This document shows, one piece after another, positions 16,040 to 23,987 of a stretch of DNA of 64,000 nucleotides. This DNA comes from Saccharothrix espanaensis DSM 44229 (GTDB lineage: Bacteria; Actinomycetota; Actinomycetes; Mycobacteriales; Pseudonocardiaceae). Position 1 is the stretch's first letter, and each line of letters begins with the position of its first letter. A program made the position numbers and the translations under genes. The notes beneath the pieces were generated by a model. The model was not told the origin of the DNA. It saw only the letters and a list, made by a program, of their open reading frames with translations, and searched no databases. The stretch is from positions 8,195,501 through 8,259,500 of the forward strand of contig NC_019673.1 in NCBI RefSeq assembly GCF_000328705.1, in the 5' to 3' direction.

Positions 16040-17253
16040 GGCGTGCTGTCGAGGCGGTCTGGCGGATCGAGTCGGCACGGTTGATCGCGGGCCTGGCCCG
16101 GGTGGTCCGGGACGTGGGCCTGGCCGAGGAACTCGCCCAGGACGCCCTGGTCAGCGCGCTCGAACAGTGGCCGGAGAGCGGCATCCCGCGCAACCCGGGC
16201 GCGTGGCTGATGACCGCCGCGAAGAACCGGGCGATCGACCAGATCCGCCGCCGGCAGAACTACCAGCGCAAGCTGGCGGAGATCGGCCGCGACCAGGAGT
16301 CCGACCACGCGCCGGACGCGGGCGAGGGCGTCGGCGACATCAAGGACGACCTGCTGCGCCTGGTCTTCACCGCGTGCCACCCGGTGTTGTCCACGGAGGC
16401 CCAGGTCGCGCTCACCCTGCGGATGCTCGGCGGGCTGACCACCGACGAGATCGCCCGCGCGTTCCTGGTCGCCGAGTCGACCGTGGCGCAGCGGATCGTG
16501 CGGGCCAAGAAGACGCTGGCCAAGGCCGACGTGCCGTTCGAGGTCCCGGCGGAGAACGAGCGCGACGCCCGGCTGTCGAGCGTGCTCGGCGTCATCTACC
16601 TGATCTTCAACGAGGGCTACTCGGCGACCGCCGGCGACGACTGGATGCGCCCCGCCCTGTGCGCGGACGCCCTGCGCCTGGCCCGCGTGCTGGCCGGTCT
16701 GATGCCCCGTGAACCCGAGGTGCACGGCCTCGTGGCGCTGCTGGAGATCCAGGCGTCCCGCTCGCGCGCCCGCACCGGCCCGAACGGCGAACCGGTGCTG
16801 CTGATGGACCAGAACCGGGCGCTGTGGGACCAGCTGCACATCCGGCGCGGACTGGCCGCGCTGGAGAAGTCGGGCCGTGGCCCGTACTCGATCCAGGCCC
16901 GGATCGCCGCGTGCCACGCCCGCGCGCGCACGCCCGAGGACACCGACTGGACGTTGATCGCGGGCCTGTACGAGACGTTGGCGCTGGTCGCGCCGTCGCC
17001 GATCGTGGCGTTGAACCACGCGGTGGCGATCGGCATGGCGTTCGGCCCGGCGACGGCGCTGGAGCTGGTGGACGAGCTGGTGGACGAGCCGGCGCTGAAG
17101 GACTACCACCTGCTGCCGAGCGTCCGCGGCGACCTGCTGGCGAAGCTGGGGCGCACGGACGAGGCCCGGACGGAGTTCGAGCGTGCGGCGTCGATGACCC
17201 GCAATGCGCGGGAGCGGACGTTGCTGCTGGACCGCGCGGCGGCGTGCGGCTGA
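16021..17253 (+). CDS. ECF42-type RNA polymerase sigma factor with C-terminal extension
   Basis: A 410-aa sigma factor. The N-terminal ECF core covers about 1-185: region 2 with AEELAQDALVSALEQWPESG and AWLMTAAKNRAIDQIRRRQ, region 4 with LRMLGGLTTDEIARAFLVAESTVAQRIVRAKK. The remaining 220 residues (DARLSSVLGVIYLIFNEGYS, later helical repeats) are the TPR-like extension that defines ECF42, replaces an anti-sigma factor and is needed for activity in this group. Linkage to DoxX and DGPF genes supports the class. It starts at GTG with no clear ribosome site, inside a long inverted repeat. The next gene overlaps its stop. Confidence 0.92.
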   Translation: MTASDARRAVEAVWRIESARLIAGLARVVRDVGLAEELAQDALVSALEQWPESGIPRNPGAWLMTAAKNRAIDQIRRRQNYQRKLAEIGRDQESDHAPDAGEGVGDIKDDLLRLVFTACHPVLSTEAQVALTLRMLGGLTTDEIARAFLVAESTVAQRIVRAKKTLAKADVPFEVPAENERDARLSSVLGVIYLIFNEGYSATAGDDWMRPALCADALRLARVLAGLMPREPEVHGLVALLEIQASRSRARTGPNGEPVLLMDQNRALWDQLHIRRGLAALEKSGRGPYSIQARIAACHARARTPEDTDWTLIAGLYETLALVAPSPIVALNHAVAIGMAFGPATALELVDELVDEPALKDYHLLPSVRGDLLAKLGRTDEARTEFERAASMTRNARERTLLLDRAAACG

Positions 17254-17768
17254 TGCACCATGGAGATGTGGATCTCCGCTACCGACCGCTGACGGCTGAC
17301 GACGTGCTCGATCTGGACGACACCTTCACCACCGACGTCGTGTTCTCGGTGTCCAGCGGCCCGCTCGCCTTCTCCTTGACGCCGGTCCCGGTGTCGCCCC
17401 GGACCAAGACCTTCCCCCCGGACGACGACCCGCTCCCGCAGGAGGGGTTCGCCGCGGAGGACTCCGGACTACGCGGGTTCATCTCGGTGGAGATCGCCGA
17501 CTGGCACTCCCGCCTGGTGATCCGGCAGCTCACGGTCGCTCCCGAGTACCGGGGGCGCGGGGTCGGGCGTCGGTTGATGGAGCTGGGGGTGCAGTGGGGG
17601 CGTGAGCGCGGGGCGCGGACGGCGTGGCTGGAGACGTCGAGCGTGAACGTGCCGGCGGTGCGCGCGTACCAGCGGATGGGGTTTGCGCTCTGCGGCCTGG
17701 ACACGACGCTGTACCGGGGGACGCCGTCGGAAGGCGAGGTGGCGCTGTACATGGGGCGCGAGCTGTAG
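17253..17768 (+). CDS. GNAT-family N-acetyltransferase
   Basis: A 171-aa acetyltransferase. The acetyl-CoA pyrophosphate loop is QLTVAPEYRGRGVGRRLM (about 90-107), and the C-terminal VNVPAVRAYQRMGF segment is the usual motif B. The N-terminal 60 residues, with a DDDPLPQ acidic loop, are specific to this protein. The ATG overlaps the stop of the sigma factor (TGATG), so it may be translated with it; a GTG at 17268 with GGAG nearby is an alternative start. The acceptor substrate is unknown. Confidence 0.88.
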   Translation: MHHGDVDLRYRPLTADDVLDLDDTFTTDVVFSVSSGPLAFSLTPVPVSPRTKTFPPDDDPLPQEGFAAEDSGLRGFISVEIADWHSRLVIRQLTVAPEYRGRGVGRRLMELGVQWGRERGARTAWLETSSVNVPAVRAYQRMGFALCGLDTTLYRGTPSEGEVALYMGREL

Positions 17769-17775
17769 ACCGACG

Positions 17776-17865
17776 CGTCTCCCCGCACGGGCGGGGGTGG
17801 TCCGAACTCGTCGCCCGTTCCCCACCACGCGATCACGTCGTCCCCGCGTGCGCGGGGGTCAGGTC
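17776..17865 (+). CRISPR. Two-repeat, type I-E-like CRISPR remnant (tentative)
   Basis: Two copies of the hairpin core CCCCGC-N4-GCGGGGGT start at 17781 and 17842, exactly 61 nt apart, the standard type I-E period (29-nt repeat plus 32-nt spacer). Repeat 1 (17776-17804) keeps the TGGTCCG 3' end and repeat 2 (17837-17865) keeps the GTCGTCCCCGC 5' end seen in actinobacterial I-E repeats. The last repeat is degenerate at its 3' end, as terminal repeats often are. The spacer would be 17805-17836. No cas gene is in the window. The alternative is a pair of terminator hairpins between convergent genes. Confidence 0.4.
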
Positions 17866-18569
17866 GACGCGGCCATGCGCGGTGCGTCCTCCGCTGCCGC
17901 CGACACGTCGTGGCACGGGGTCGCGTCCGGGTAGCGGCCGGCGGCGAAGGCGCCGGGGGTGATCCCCATCGCGGCGCGGAACTCCGCGCTCAGGTGGGCT
18001 TGGTCGTAGTAGCCCAGGTCGTGGGCCAGGCGGGCCCACGACCCCGTCGCGCCCGACGCCACCACGCGGCGCACCCGGTCGATTCGGGCGTACTGCTTCG
18101 GGGACAGGCCGACCGCGTCGCGGAACAGGGTCCGCAGGTGGCGTTCGCTCACGTGCAGTGCGCGCGCCGCCCCCGCCACCCCGAGTTCCGGCACGGTGCG
18201 CACCGCTTGCGCCACCACCGCGTCACGTCCGAGCTCCGCCGTGGCGAACCGTTCCGCCAGCCTCTTGCGAAGCCCGTCGAACCCCCGGACCGGTCCCCAC
18301 ACGTCGCGCAGGGGCACGACCGTGTCCACCAGTTCGTGGGCCGCCACGCCCAGCAGCGCACGGGCCCGGCCTGGGCGCAGACGTACCTTCAGCCGGTGTG
18401 CCGGCACGGTGTCGAAGTACGTCCCGCGGGTGCGTGGTCCCACCACGAACGCTTCCTCCGACGCCGAGCACAGCACCAGCGAGGTCGCCCCGTCCGGCGG
18501 CAGCGCCTGGGTCCCGGTCGGTGTGAACGACTCGACCTTCATGTCCGTCACCCACGCGCGCAGCTCCAC
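17859..18569 (-). CDS. AraC-family transcriptional regulator
   Basis: A 236-aa regulator with a C-terminal AraC double helix-turn-helix (about 135-230): GVAGAARALHVSERHLRTLF, then the second-helix region WARLAHDLGYYDQAHLSAEFRAAMGITP, the classic family signature. The N-terminal half contains LPPDGATSLVLCS as in DUF6597-type sensor domains. The start is uncertain: GTG 18569 keeps the ELRAW segment; GTG 18551 and ATG 18542 are alternatives. The stop lies within the second CRISPR-like repeat. A 20-bp palindrome separates it from the divergent DUF6328 gene and is its likely operator. Confidence 0.88.
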   Translation of the reverse strand: MELRAWVTDMKVESFTPTGTQALPPDGATSLVLCSASEEAFVVGPRTRGTYFDTVPAHRLKVRLRPGRARALLGVAAHELVDTVVPLRDVWGPVRGFDGLRKRLAERFATAELGRDAVVAQAVRTVPELGVAGAARALHVSERHLRTLFRDAVGLSPKQYARIDRVRRVVASGATGSWARLAHDLGYYDQAHLSAEFRAAMGITPGAFAAGRYPDATPCHDVSAAAEDAPRMAAST

Positions 18570-18620
18570 ACCAGGTGACAACAGTCCTCGCCGCCGGGAA
18601 AGTCCGTAGGCCGACCGATG

Positions 18621-18640
18621 TCTCCGCACCAGTGCGGAGA
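18621..18640. promoter_or_regulatory. 20-bp palindrome between divergent genes
   Basis: tctccgcac (18621-18629) and gtgcggaga (18632-18640) are a perfect 9-bp inverted repeat with a 2-nt centre. It lies 13 bp before the DUF6328 start and about 50-80 bp upstream of the AraC start, so it could control both. A dimeric regulator site is likely; which protein binds is unknown. Confidence 0.55.
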
Positions 18641-18653
18641 GCACGGTGGGACG

Positions 18654-19295
18654 ATGACCACCGACCCCGTACGAGACGAGACCCCCGCCCAGCGGATGGA
18701 CCGGAACTACGCCGAGATCCTCCAGGAGATGCGGGTCGCCCAGACCGGAGTCCAGCTGCTGTTGGCGTTCCTGCTCACGTTGGCCTTCACGCCTCGCTTC
18801 GGCACGCTCGACCTCTTCCAGCTCCGGGTGTACGTGCTCAGCCTCGTGCTCGGCGCGACCGCCACCGCCCTGCTGATCGCGCCCGCCCCGTTCCACCGGC
18901 TGGTGTTCCGCCGCCGGCTCAAGCTGGAACTCGTGCGCACGTCCAGCAAGCTCCTGCTGGCGGGCCTGGTGCTGCTGAAGCTCGCGCTGGCCGCCGCGCT
19001 GCTGCTGATCCTCGACGTGGTGCTGGGGCTGTGGCCGGCCGTCTGGATCACCGCGGGCCTGGTGCTGTGGTTCGGGTTCTGGTGGTTCGTGCTGCCGCTG
19101 CGGTACCGGGCGCGGTCGGCGCGGCAGGCGGCCCGAGCGGTAGCAGCCCAAGCGGTGTCGGTCCAAGCGGTGTCAGTCCAAGAAACGGCGGTCGAAACGG
19201 TGGCAGGCGACGCGGTATCAGCCGACGCGGTGCTGGATCGCCTCGCGGGCGATGTCGGTGCGCGACCGGACCCCCAGTTTCGCCAGCACGTGTGA
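18654..19295 (+). CDS. DUF6328-family membrane protein with pentapeptide-repeat tail
   Basis: A 213-aa integral membrane protein. The cytoplasmic N-terminus (QRMDRNYAEILQEMRVAQTG) and four helices (about 33-150) match DUF6328 proteins of actinobacteria, whose function is unknown. The C-terminal 50 residues are unusual: six imperfect pentapeptides of type V-x-x-x-A/T, encoded by a 15-bp tandem repeat (19140-19229). The gene overlaps the convergent LAL regulator gene by 78 bp at their 3' ends, so part of the tail may be an expansion or run-on rather than family sequence. Confidence 0.8.
   Translation: MTTDPVRDETPAQRMDRNYAEILQEMRVAQTGVQLLLAFLLTLAFTPRFGTLDLFQLRVYVLSLVLGATATALLIAPAPFHRLVFRRRLKLELVRTSSKLLLAGLVLLKLALAAALLLILDVVLGLWPAVWITAGLVLWFGFWWFVLPLRYRARSARQAARAVAAQAVSVQAVSVQETAVETVAGDAVSADAVLDRLAGDVGARPDPQFRQHV
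19140..19229 (+). repeat. 15-bp imperfect tandem repeat, six copies
   Basis: Six consecutive 15-bp units of the form gtgtcggtccaagcg encode the pentapeptide tail of the DUF6328 protein. Units 2 and 3 are nearly identical; units 1 and 4-6 have drifted. The last unit overlaps the stop region of the convergent LAL regulator gene. Confidence 0.8.
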
Positions 19296-21896
19296 CACGT
19301 GGGTGGCCACCGTCCGACCGGACAGGAACAGGCGTTCGCCGATCTGCCGGTTGGACAGGCCGGTCACCACCAGCTCGGTGACCTTGAGCTCCATCGGGGT
19401 CAGGCTCTCCCAGCCGTGCGTGGCCCGCCGGTGCTTGGCGTGCGGGCCGCGCCGGATGCCCAGTTCGCGCAGGCGCGCCAGCAGCAGGGTCGCGTCCCAG
19501 TCCGCGCCCAGCGCCGTGAGCACGTCGACGGCGTGGCTCAGCGCGGCCCGCGCGGACGTCCGGTCGCCGGACGACGCGAACAGCACCGCCGCCGCGCCCA
19601 GCGCCTTGGCGCGGGACAGCGGGCGCGCCGCCGCCCGGTACTCGTCGGCGGCGTGCAGCAGCCCCACCGGGTCGTGGTCGACCAGGGCGCGGCAGTAGGC
19701 AGCGGACGCCCGGCGGTGCGGCACGTCGAGTTCGGCGGCCAACCGCTCGGCCCGCGCCACGGCCGCGGCCGGGTCCTCGCCCAGCTCCACGGCCAGCCGC
19801 ACGGCGTCGGGCAGCAGGTCCTCCACCGACTCCATGCCCGCCACCAGCACGGCCAGCGCCTCGCGGGAGTGCCCGGCCTGTTCCAGTTCCAGCGCGGTGG
19901 CCAGCGCGAGCGGGCCGACGACGTGCCCCTCGACCTCCGCGCCCGCGGCGTCCAGGTGCCGGCGCGCGCCCTCGGCGTCGCCCCGGTGCAGGTGGACGAG
20001 CGCGGCCACACCGTGGTCGCAGCGCGACACCATGGGGTGCTTGAGGTCGTCGGCGAGCAGGTCGACGTCGACCAGCGCCTCGTCCCAGCGGCCCGCGTCG
20101 TACAGGAGCTGACCGAGGGCGCTCTGCGACTGGGCGAGCCGGACCGTGTTGCCGGTCTGGTCGGCGGCGTGCCGGACGACGCTCGCGGACGCGATCGCCT
20201 CGTCGCCCCGGTCCAGTTCGCCGAGCGTCACGGCCTGGTTGATCTGCAGCAGCAGCCGCAGGTCGGCGGTCTCCGGGTCGCCCATGGCCACGGCCAGCGC
20301 CCGGTCGAACAGCGGCAACGCCTCGGCCATCCGACCGCGCGCCATGGCCACGATGGTGCGCACGTGCAGCGCCCAGCTGGTCGCCGTGCGGTCGCCGGTC
20401 TGCCGCGCGCTGCCCTCGGCGACGTCGGCGAGCCGTTCGGCGTCGTCCAGGTCGCCCACGTCCCAGTGCGCGCGGGCGGCGAGCACCAGCAGCCGGGCGC
20501 GGTCGCGCTCGGTGAGACCGGGGCGGGACAGCGCCCGGTCGAGCTCGACCAGGGTCTCGGCCGAGCGGCCGGTCATGGACCTGCACTGGGCGAGGGTCCA
20601 GTGCAGGTCCACGAGGGTGCCGTGTTCGAGCCCGGCCAGCGCCACGGTCTCCGCGCCGTGGTGGTCGCCGAGCCGGAACCGGGCTTCGGCCAGGTGGGCC
20701 AGCAGCACGCCGCGCCGGGCGGTCGCGTGCGGGGTGACCACGACCCGGCCGAGCAGGTCCACGGCGGCTTCGGGGGCGTGCGCGACGAGGGTCGCGCCGT
20801 GCTCGTCCAGCCAGTCGGTGACCCAGGCGGGCACGCGGTCGTCGGCGGCGAGCAGTTGCCGGGTGACCCGGTCTACGCCCGCGCCGCTGTCCGCGAGCGC
20901 CCGCGCGGCCTCGCCGTGCCACGCGCTGCGCGCGCTCTCCGGCACCTCGTCGTAGAGGGCGGCGCGGACCAGCGGGTGGCGGAAGCTCAGGCCGATCCGC
21001 CCGTCCTCCAGGACGCCGGCGACGGTGGCGTCCTGCACCGCGGGCAGCAGGTCGACCACCCGGGTGCCGAGCACGGCGGCCAGGTCGGCGACCGGGAAGC
21101 CGACGCCGAGCAGCGCGGCGGCGACCAGCACCCGCCGCACGTCGGCGCTGAGGAACCCGATGCGGTCGGCGATGGCGGCGGACAGGCTGGCGGGCAGGTC
21201 GGTCTGGGTGAGCCGGGCGGTGCCGTCGGCGTCCACCGCGACGGCCCGGCCGCGGATCAGCGCTTCGACCAGTTCGACCAGGTAGAGGGGGTTGCCGCCG
21301 GCGTCGGCGGCGAGCCTGGCCAGGGCGTCGTCGGGGGTGCCGCCAGCCAGCGCGCCGACCAGTTCGACCACCGCGGCCTCGCCCAGGGCGGGCACGGTCA
21401 GCCGCTCGACGCCGCTGCGCAGCGCGGCCAGGTCGTCCCGGCGCGGCAGCGGGCGCAGCACGCCGACCAGCAGCAGCGGCAGTTGCGGGACCAGCCGGGC
21501 CAGCCGCTTCCACACCGCGACGGTGGCGGCGTCGGCCCAGTGCAGGTCGTCCAGGACCAGGACCACCGGGCCCAGCGCGCACAGGTCGTCGACGCGGGCC
21601 AGCAGGCGTTCGGCGGTGGCCGTCGCGCCGGAGTCGGACCGGGCCGCGGCCAGCGCGTCGAGCAGGGGCAGCAGCGGCAGTGAGCGGCCGAGTTCGTCGC
21701 CCGCGCCCTTGCAGACCCGGAACCCGCGCCCGGCGGCGGCCTCGCAGAGGGCCTTCACCAGGGCGGTCTTGCCGATGCCCGGCTCGCCCTCGACGACCAG
21801 CGCGGCACCCCGCCCCTCGGCCAGGGCGTCGACCCGGGACAGGAGGCGGGTCAGCTCACGCTCGCGGCCAACGAGACGCAGGGTGACGGCGCGCAC
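19218..21896 (-). CDS. LuxR-family LAL regulator with AAA+ ATPase domain
   Basis: An 892-aa large ATP-binding regulator. The N-terminal ATPase (about 1-330) has Walker A GEPGIGKTALVKAL and Walker B VVLVLDDLHWAD. The long middle is a TPR-like helical region. The last 70 residues are a LuxR helix-turn-helix: LTPMELKVTELVVTGLSNRQ and GRTVATHVSHVLAKLGVRSR. LAL proteins activate clustered genes in response to small ligands and ATP. GTG 21896 is preferred because the sequence just upstream becomes AT-rich and promoter-like; ATGs at 21938 and 21995 are alternatives. It is divergent from the 31-codon peptide ORF at 22082. Confidence 0.9.
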   Translation of the reverse strand: MRAVTLRLVGRERELTRLLSRVDALAEGRGAALVVEGEPGIGKTALVKALCEAAAGRGFRVCKGAGDELGRSLPLLPLLDALAAARSDSGATATAERLLARVDDLCALGPVVLVLDDLHWADAATVAVWKRLARLVPQLPLLLVGVLRPLPRRDDLAALRSGVERLTVPALGEAAVVELVGALAGGTPDDALARLAADAGGNPLYLVELVEALIRGRAVAVDADGTARLTQTDLPASLSAAIADRIGFLSADVRRVLVAAALLGVGFPVADLAAVLGTRVVDLLPAVQDATVAGVLEDGRIGLSFRHPLVRAALYDEVPESARSAWHGEAARALADSGAGVDRVTRQLLAADDRVPAWVTDWLDEHGATLVAHAPEAAVDLLGRVVVTPHATARRGVLLAHLAEARFRLGDHHGAETVALAGLEHGTLVDLHWTLAQCRSMTGRSAETLVELDRALSRPGLTERDRARLLVLAARAHWDVGDLDDAERLADVAEGSARQTGDRTATSWALHVRTIVAMARGRMAEALPLFDRALAVAMGDPETADLRLLLQINQAVTLGELDRGDEAIASASVVRHAADQTGNTVRLAQSQSALGQLLYDAGRWDEALVDVDLLADDLKHPMVSRCDHGVAALVHLHRGDAEGARRHLDAAGAEVEGHVVGPLALATALELEQAGHSREALAVLVAGMESVEDLLPDAVRLAVELGEDPAAAVARAERLAAELDVPHRRASAAYCRALVDHDPVGLLHAADEYRAAARPLSRAKALGAAAVLFASSGDRTSARAALSHAVDVLTALGADWDATLLLARLRELGIRRGPHAKHRRATHGWESLTPMELKVTELVVTGLSNRQIGERLFLSGRTVATHVSHVLAKLGVRSRTDIAREAIQHRVG

Positions 21897-22081
21897 ACCG
21901 AGAGAATACAAGGCAAACACCGGGTTAACAAGACGCATCCGAATTTCAAACAAACGCGGCGTTCGCAGCGTTCGCCGTTTGTTCACCGAAATCACCGCGG
22001 TGTTTCACCCGCTACTGCCACGGTAACCGCGGCGCCGAATTCCCTTGTAATTTACTCCGATCTCCCGTGACTGGAGCGCAC
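21897..22081. promoter_or_regulatory. Divergent promoter region between LAL regulator and small peptide gene
   Basis: This 185-bp stretch is conspicuously AT-rich for the window (for example gttaaca, gaatttcaaacaaac, ttgtaatttact). It contains an imperfect dyad around 21951-21981 (caaacgcggcg against ttcgccgtttg) with two gcgttcg copies inside. The dyad is a candidate LAL binding site. The segment at 22042-22055 could hold the -10 box for the peptide gene. Confidence 0.45.
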
Positions 22082-22177
22082 ATGCGAATCGGACGAGTCC
22101 TGATCGCCGTCCTGCTGGTGGCCGTCTTCACGACCGCCGCCCAGGTGGCCCCGTTCGGTGGAATGCCCTACAACTGA
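22082..22177 (+). CDS. 31-aa exported/membrane small peptide
   Basis: An ATG with a GGAG ribosome site 5 nt upstream (22073-22076) opens a 31-codon frame ending in TGA. The N-terminus is MRIGR, followed by a strongly hydrophobic core IAVLLVAVF, then TTAA and an 11-residue tail QVAPFGGMPYN. This is the build of a minimal signal peptide with a type I cleavage site after TTAA, or of a one-helix membrane protein. It is divergent from a LAL regulator and overlaps the convergent monooxygenase gene by 10 bp. I know no family for it; a peptide signal or small membrane component is inference. Confidence 0.55.
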   Translation: MRIGRVLIAVLLVAVFTTAAQVAPFGGMPYN

Positions 22178-23358
22178 CCCTTCCGCACCTGGTCCTCCGC
22201 CGCTTGACCGGACCCCGGACGAGCCGGCACCGAATGACCGAACGCCGAATGACCGAACGCCGAATCATTGACCACCGATCCATTCCACTCGATGTGGTGT
22301 CGGTAGAACGACTCCGAGTCCGCCGAACGGTCCGCGCCCACTCTCGCGCTCATCGACACCAGCGCTTCCACCCGAACCCGGCGCAACCGCTCGTAGTGCT
22401 CGAACGCCGCACGCGGCTCGGAGCAGTCGCGTAGACACATCGCCAGGACAACGCCGTCCTCCAGCGCCATCGACGCGCCTTGACCCGCTGCCGGGGACGC
22501 GGCGTGCGCCGCGTCCCCGACCAGCACCAGCCGCCCGTCGTGCCACACCGGCGTGGACGGCACGTCGTAGGCGTTGCCACGCCGGACCTCCCCGCTCGCC
22601 CGGACGATCCGCGCGGCCGGCGTGTCGTCGTCGGCGAACGCCCCGGCGGCCTGCTCGACCCACTCCGCCGGCGTGCCGCCGTGCGACTCGTCACCGGCCA
22701 CGCGGGCGAACCACCAGGTCCGGCCGTCGGGCGCCGTGGTGTGCCCGAAGAACGCCCGACCGCCGGTGATCATGTGGTACCGGCCGGGCTCGGTGGTCGG
22801 CGCGATGCCCTCGGTGTAGCCGTAGAAGATGTTCAGGCCCGTGTAGCGGGGTTCCGGCGCGGCCGGGTCGAGGAGCCGGCGGGTTGTCGAGTGCAGGCCG
22901 TCGGCTCCGACCAGGACGTCCCCCTCGGCCCGGGTGCCGTCTGCGAACGTCGCCCGCACCCCGTCCCCGGTGTGCTCCGCGTGGACCAACCGCTTGCCGT
23001 GCCGGATTTCCACGCCCCGGCGCGCGGCCTCGTCGTGCAGCGCCCGGTACAGGTCCGACCGGCGCAACGTGCGCGGCCCGGTGATGTCGGTGTGCCAGCG
23101 GGTCTCGGCGACCAGCGCGCCGGTCCCGTCGTAGAGGTTCAGGCCGTCGGCGGCGAACGAGTTGTCGGCCACGACCTGGTCGAGCCCGATCGCGCGTAAC
23201 GCGTCCACACCGTTGTGCATGATCGTCAGGAATGCGCCGATGTCGTCCGCACCGACCGCGTATGCCTCGTGCACCACGGCCTCGATCCCGGCTTCGCGCA
23301 ACGCCGTCGCGGTCACGGGTCCGGCGATGCCACCACCGATGATCAGCACTTTGGTCAT
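22168..23358 (-). CDS. FAD-dependent aromatic-type monooxygenase
   Basis: A 396-aa class A flavoprotein monooxygenase. The FAD-binding loop is VLIIGGGIAGPVTATALREA (4-23). The DG motif occurs as VLVGADGLHSTTRRLL, and the GD motif is LVLVGDAAHAASPAAGQGAS with MALEDGVVLA after it. Such enzymes use NAD(P)H and O2 to hydroxylate aromatic or polyketide substrates. The C-terminus ends in two copies of AFGHS encoded by a short 15-bp duplication. It is divergent from the 174-aa membrane protein at 23396 with a 37-bp gap. Substrate unknown. Confidence 0.9.
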   Translation of the reverse strand: MTKVLIIGGGIAGPVTATALREAGIEAVVHEAYAVGADDIGAFLTIMHNGVDALRAIGLDQVVADNSFAADGLNLYDGTGALVAETRWHTDITGPRTLRRSDLYRALHDEAARRGVEIRHGKRLVHAEHTGDGVRATFADGTRAEGDVLVGADGLHSTTRRLLDPAAPEPRYTGLNIFYGYTEGIAPTTEPGRYHMITGGRAFFGHTTAPDGRTWWFARVAGDESHGGTPAEWVEQAAGAFADDDTPAARIVRASGEVRRGNAYDVPSTPVWHDGRLVLVGDAAHAASPAAGQGASMALEDGVVLAMCLRDCSEPRAAFEHYERLRRVRVEALVSMSARVGADRSADSESFYRHHIEWNGSVVNDSAFGHSAFGHSVPARPGSGQAAEDQVRKGQL

Positions 23359-23395
23359 GCCGATCACGCTAGCGGGTGAACTACGCTGCGGACTC

Positions 23396-23920
23396 GTGGC
23401 GACGGACGCGACCCGTGGCGCCGTGCGCGTGGTGCGCTGCGGCGCGGTCGGGCTGTCCTCCGGGCTGCTCGCCGTGGTGGCGCACGCCGGGGCGGGCGGG
23501 CACCTGCCGCCCCTGCCGCACGTGGTGGTGTTCGCGGTCGCCGTGGCCTGGGTGTGCGGGCCGCTCACCGACCGCCGGCTGGGGTTCGGCGAGATCCTCG
23601 GCCTGGTCGGCATGGTCCAGGTGACCGTGCACGCGTTCCTCGCGCTGGTCACCCGGCACCCGCACGAACTGCTGCCCACGCCGTCGATGCTGACCGCGCA
23701 CGTGCTGTCCACCGGGGTCGTCGTCGCGGCCCTGGCCGGCGCGGAAAGGGCCGTGTTCCGGCTCGCCGCCGCGCTGGCGTCCGTCCTGCCGCGCAGGCTC
23801 GTGCCGACGCCGGCGTGCGCGCCGCTGGCCATCCCGATCGCCGCGCACCCGCAGCAGCCGCTGTCGGAGGTGCTGCGCCGCCGCACGCTGCCCCGTCGCG
23901 GGCCGCCGCTCTGCTCCTAG
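23396..23920 (+). CDS. Hypothetical membrane protein upstream of PepSY gene
   Basis: A 174-aa protein with about four hydrophobic segments (VGLSSGLLAVVAHAG, VVVFAVAVAWVCGPL, a helix near ILGLVGMVQVTVHAFLALV and one near LSTGVVVAALAGAERAVF). It ends in a basic tail (RRRTLPRRGPP). I do not recognise a named family. The same order, a small membrane protein followed by a PepSY protein, suggests a metal (often copper) handling context, which is inference. GTG 23396 is the first plausible start after the divergent monooxygenase. Confidence 0.7.
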   Translation: MATDATRGAVRVVRCGAVGLSSGLLAVVAHAGAGGHLPPLPHVVVFAVAVAWVCGPLTDRRLGFGEILGLVGMVQVTVHAFLALVTRHPHELLPTPSMLTAHVLSTGVVVAALAGAERAVFRLAAALASVLPRRLVPTPACAPLAIPIAAHPQQPLSEVLRRRTLPRRGPPLCS

Positions 23921-23987
23921 ATCGCCTTCCCCACCACCGATCCCCGATGGGACCGGTGGCACTCCCCTGCATCTAGGAGCTTTCGCC

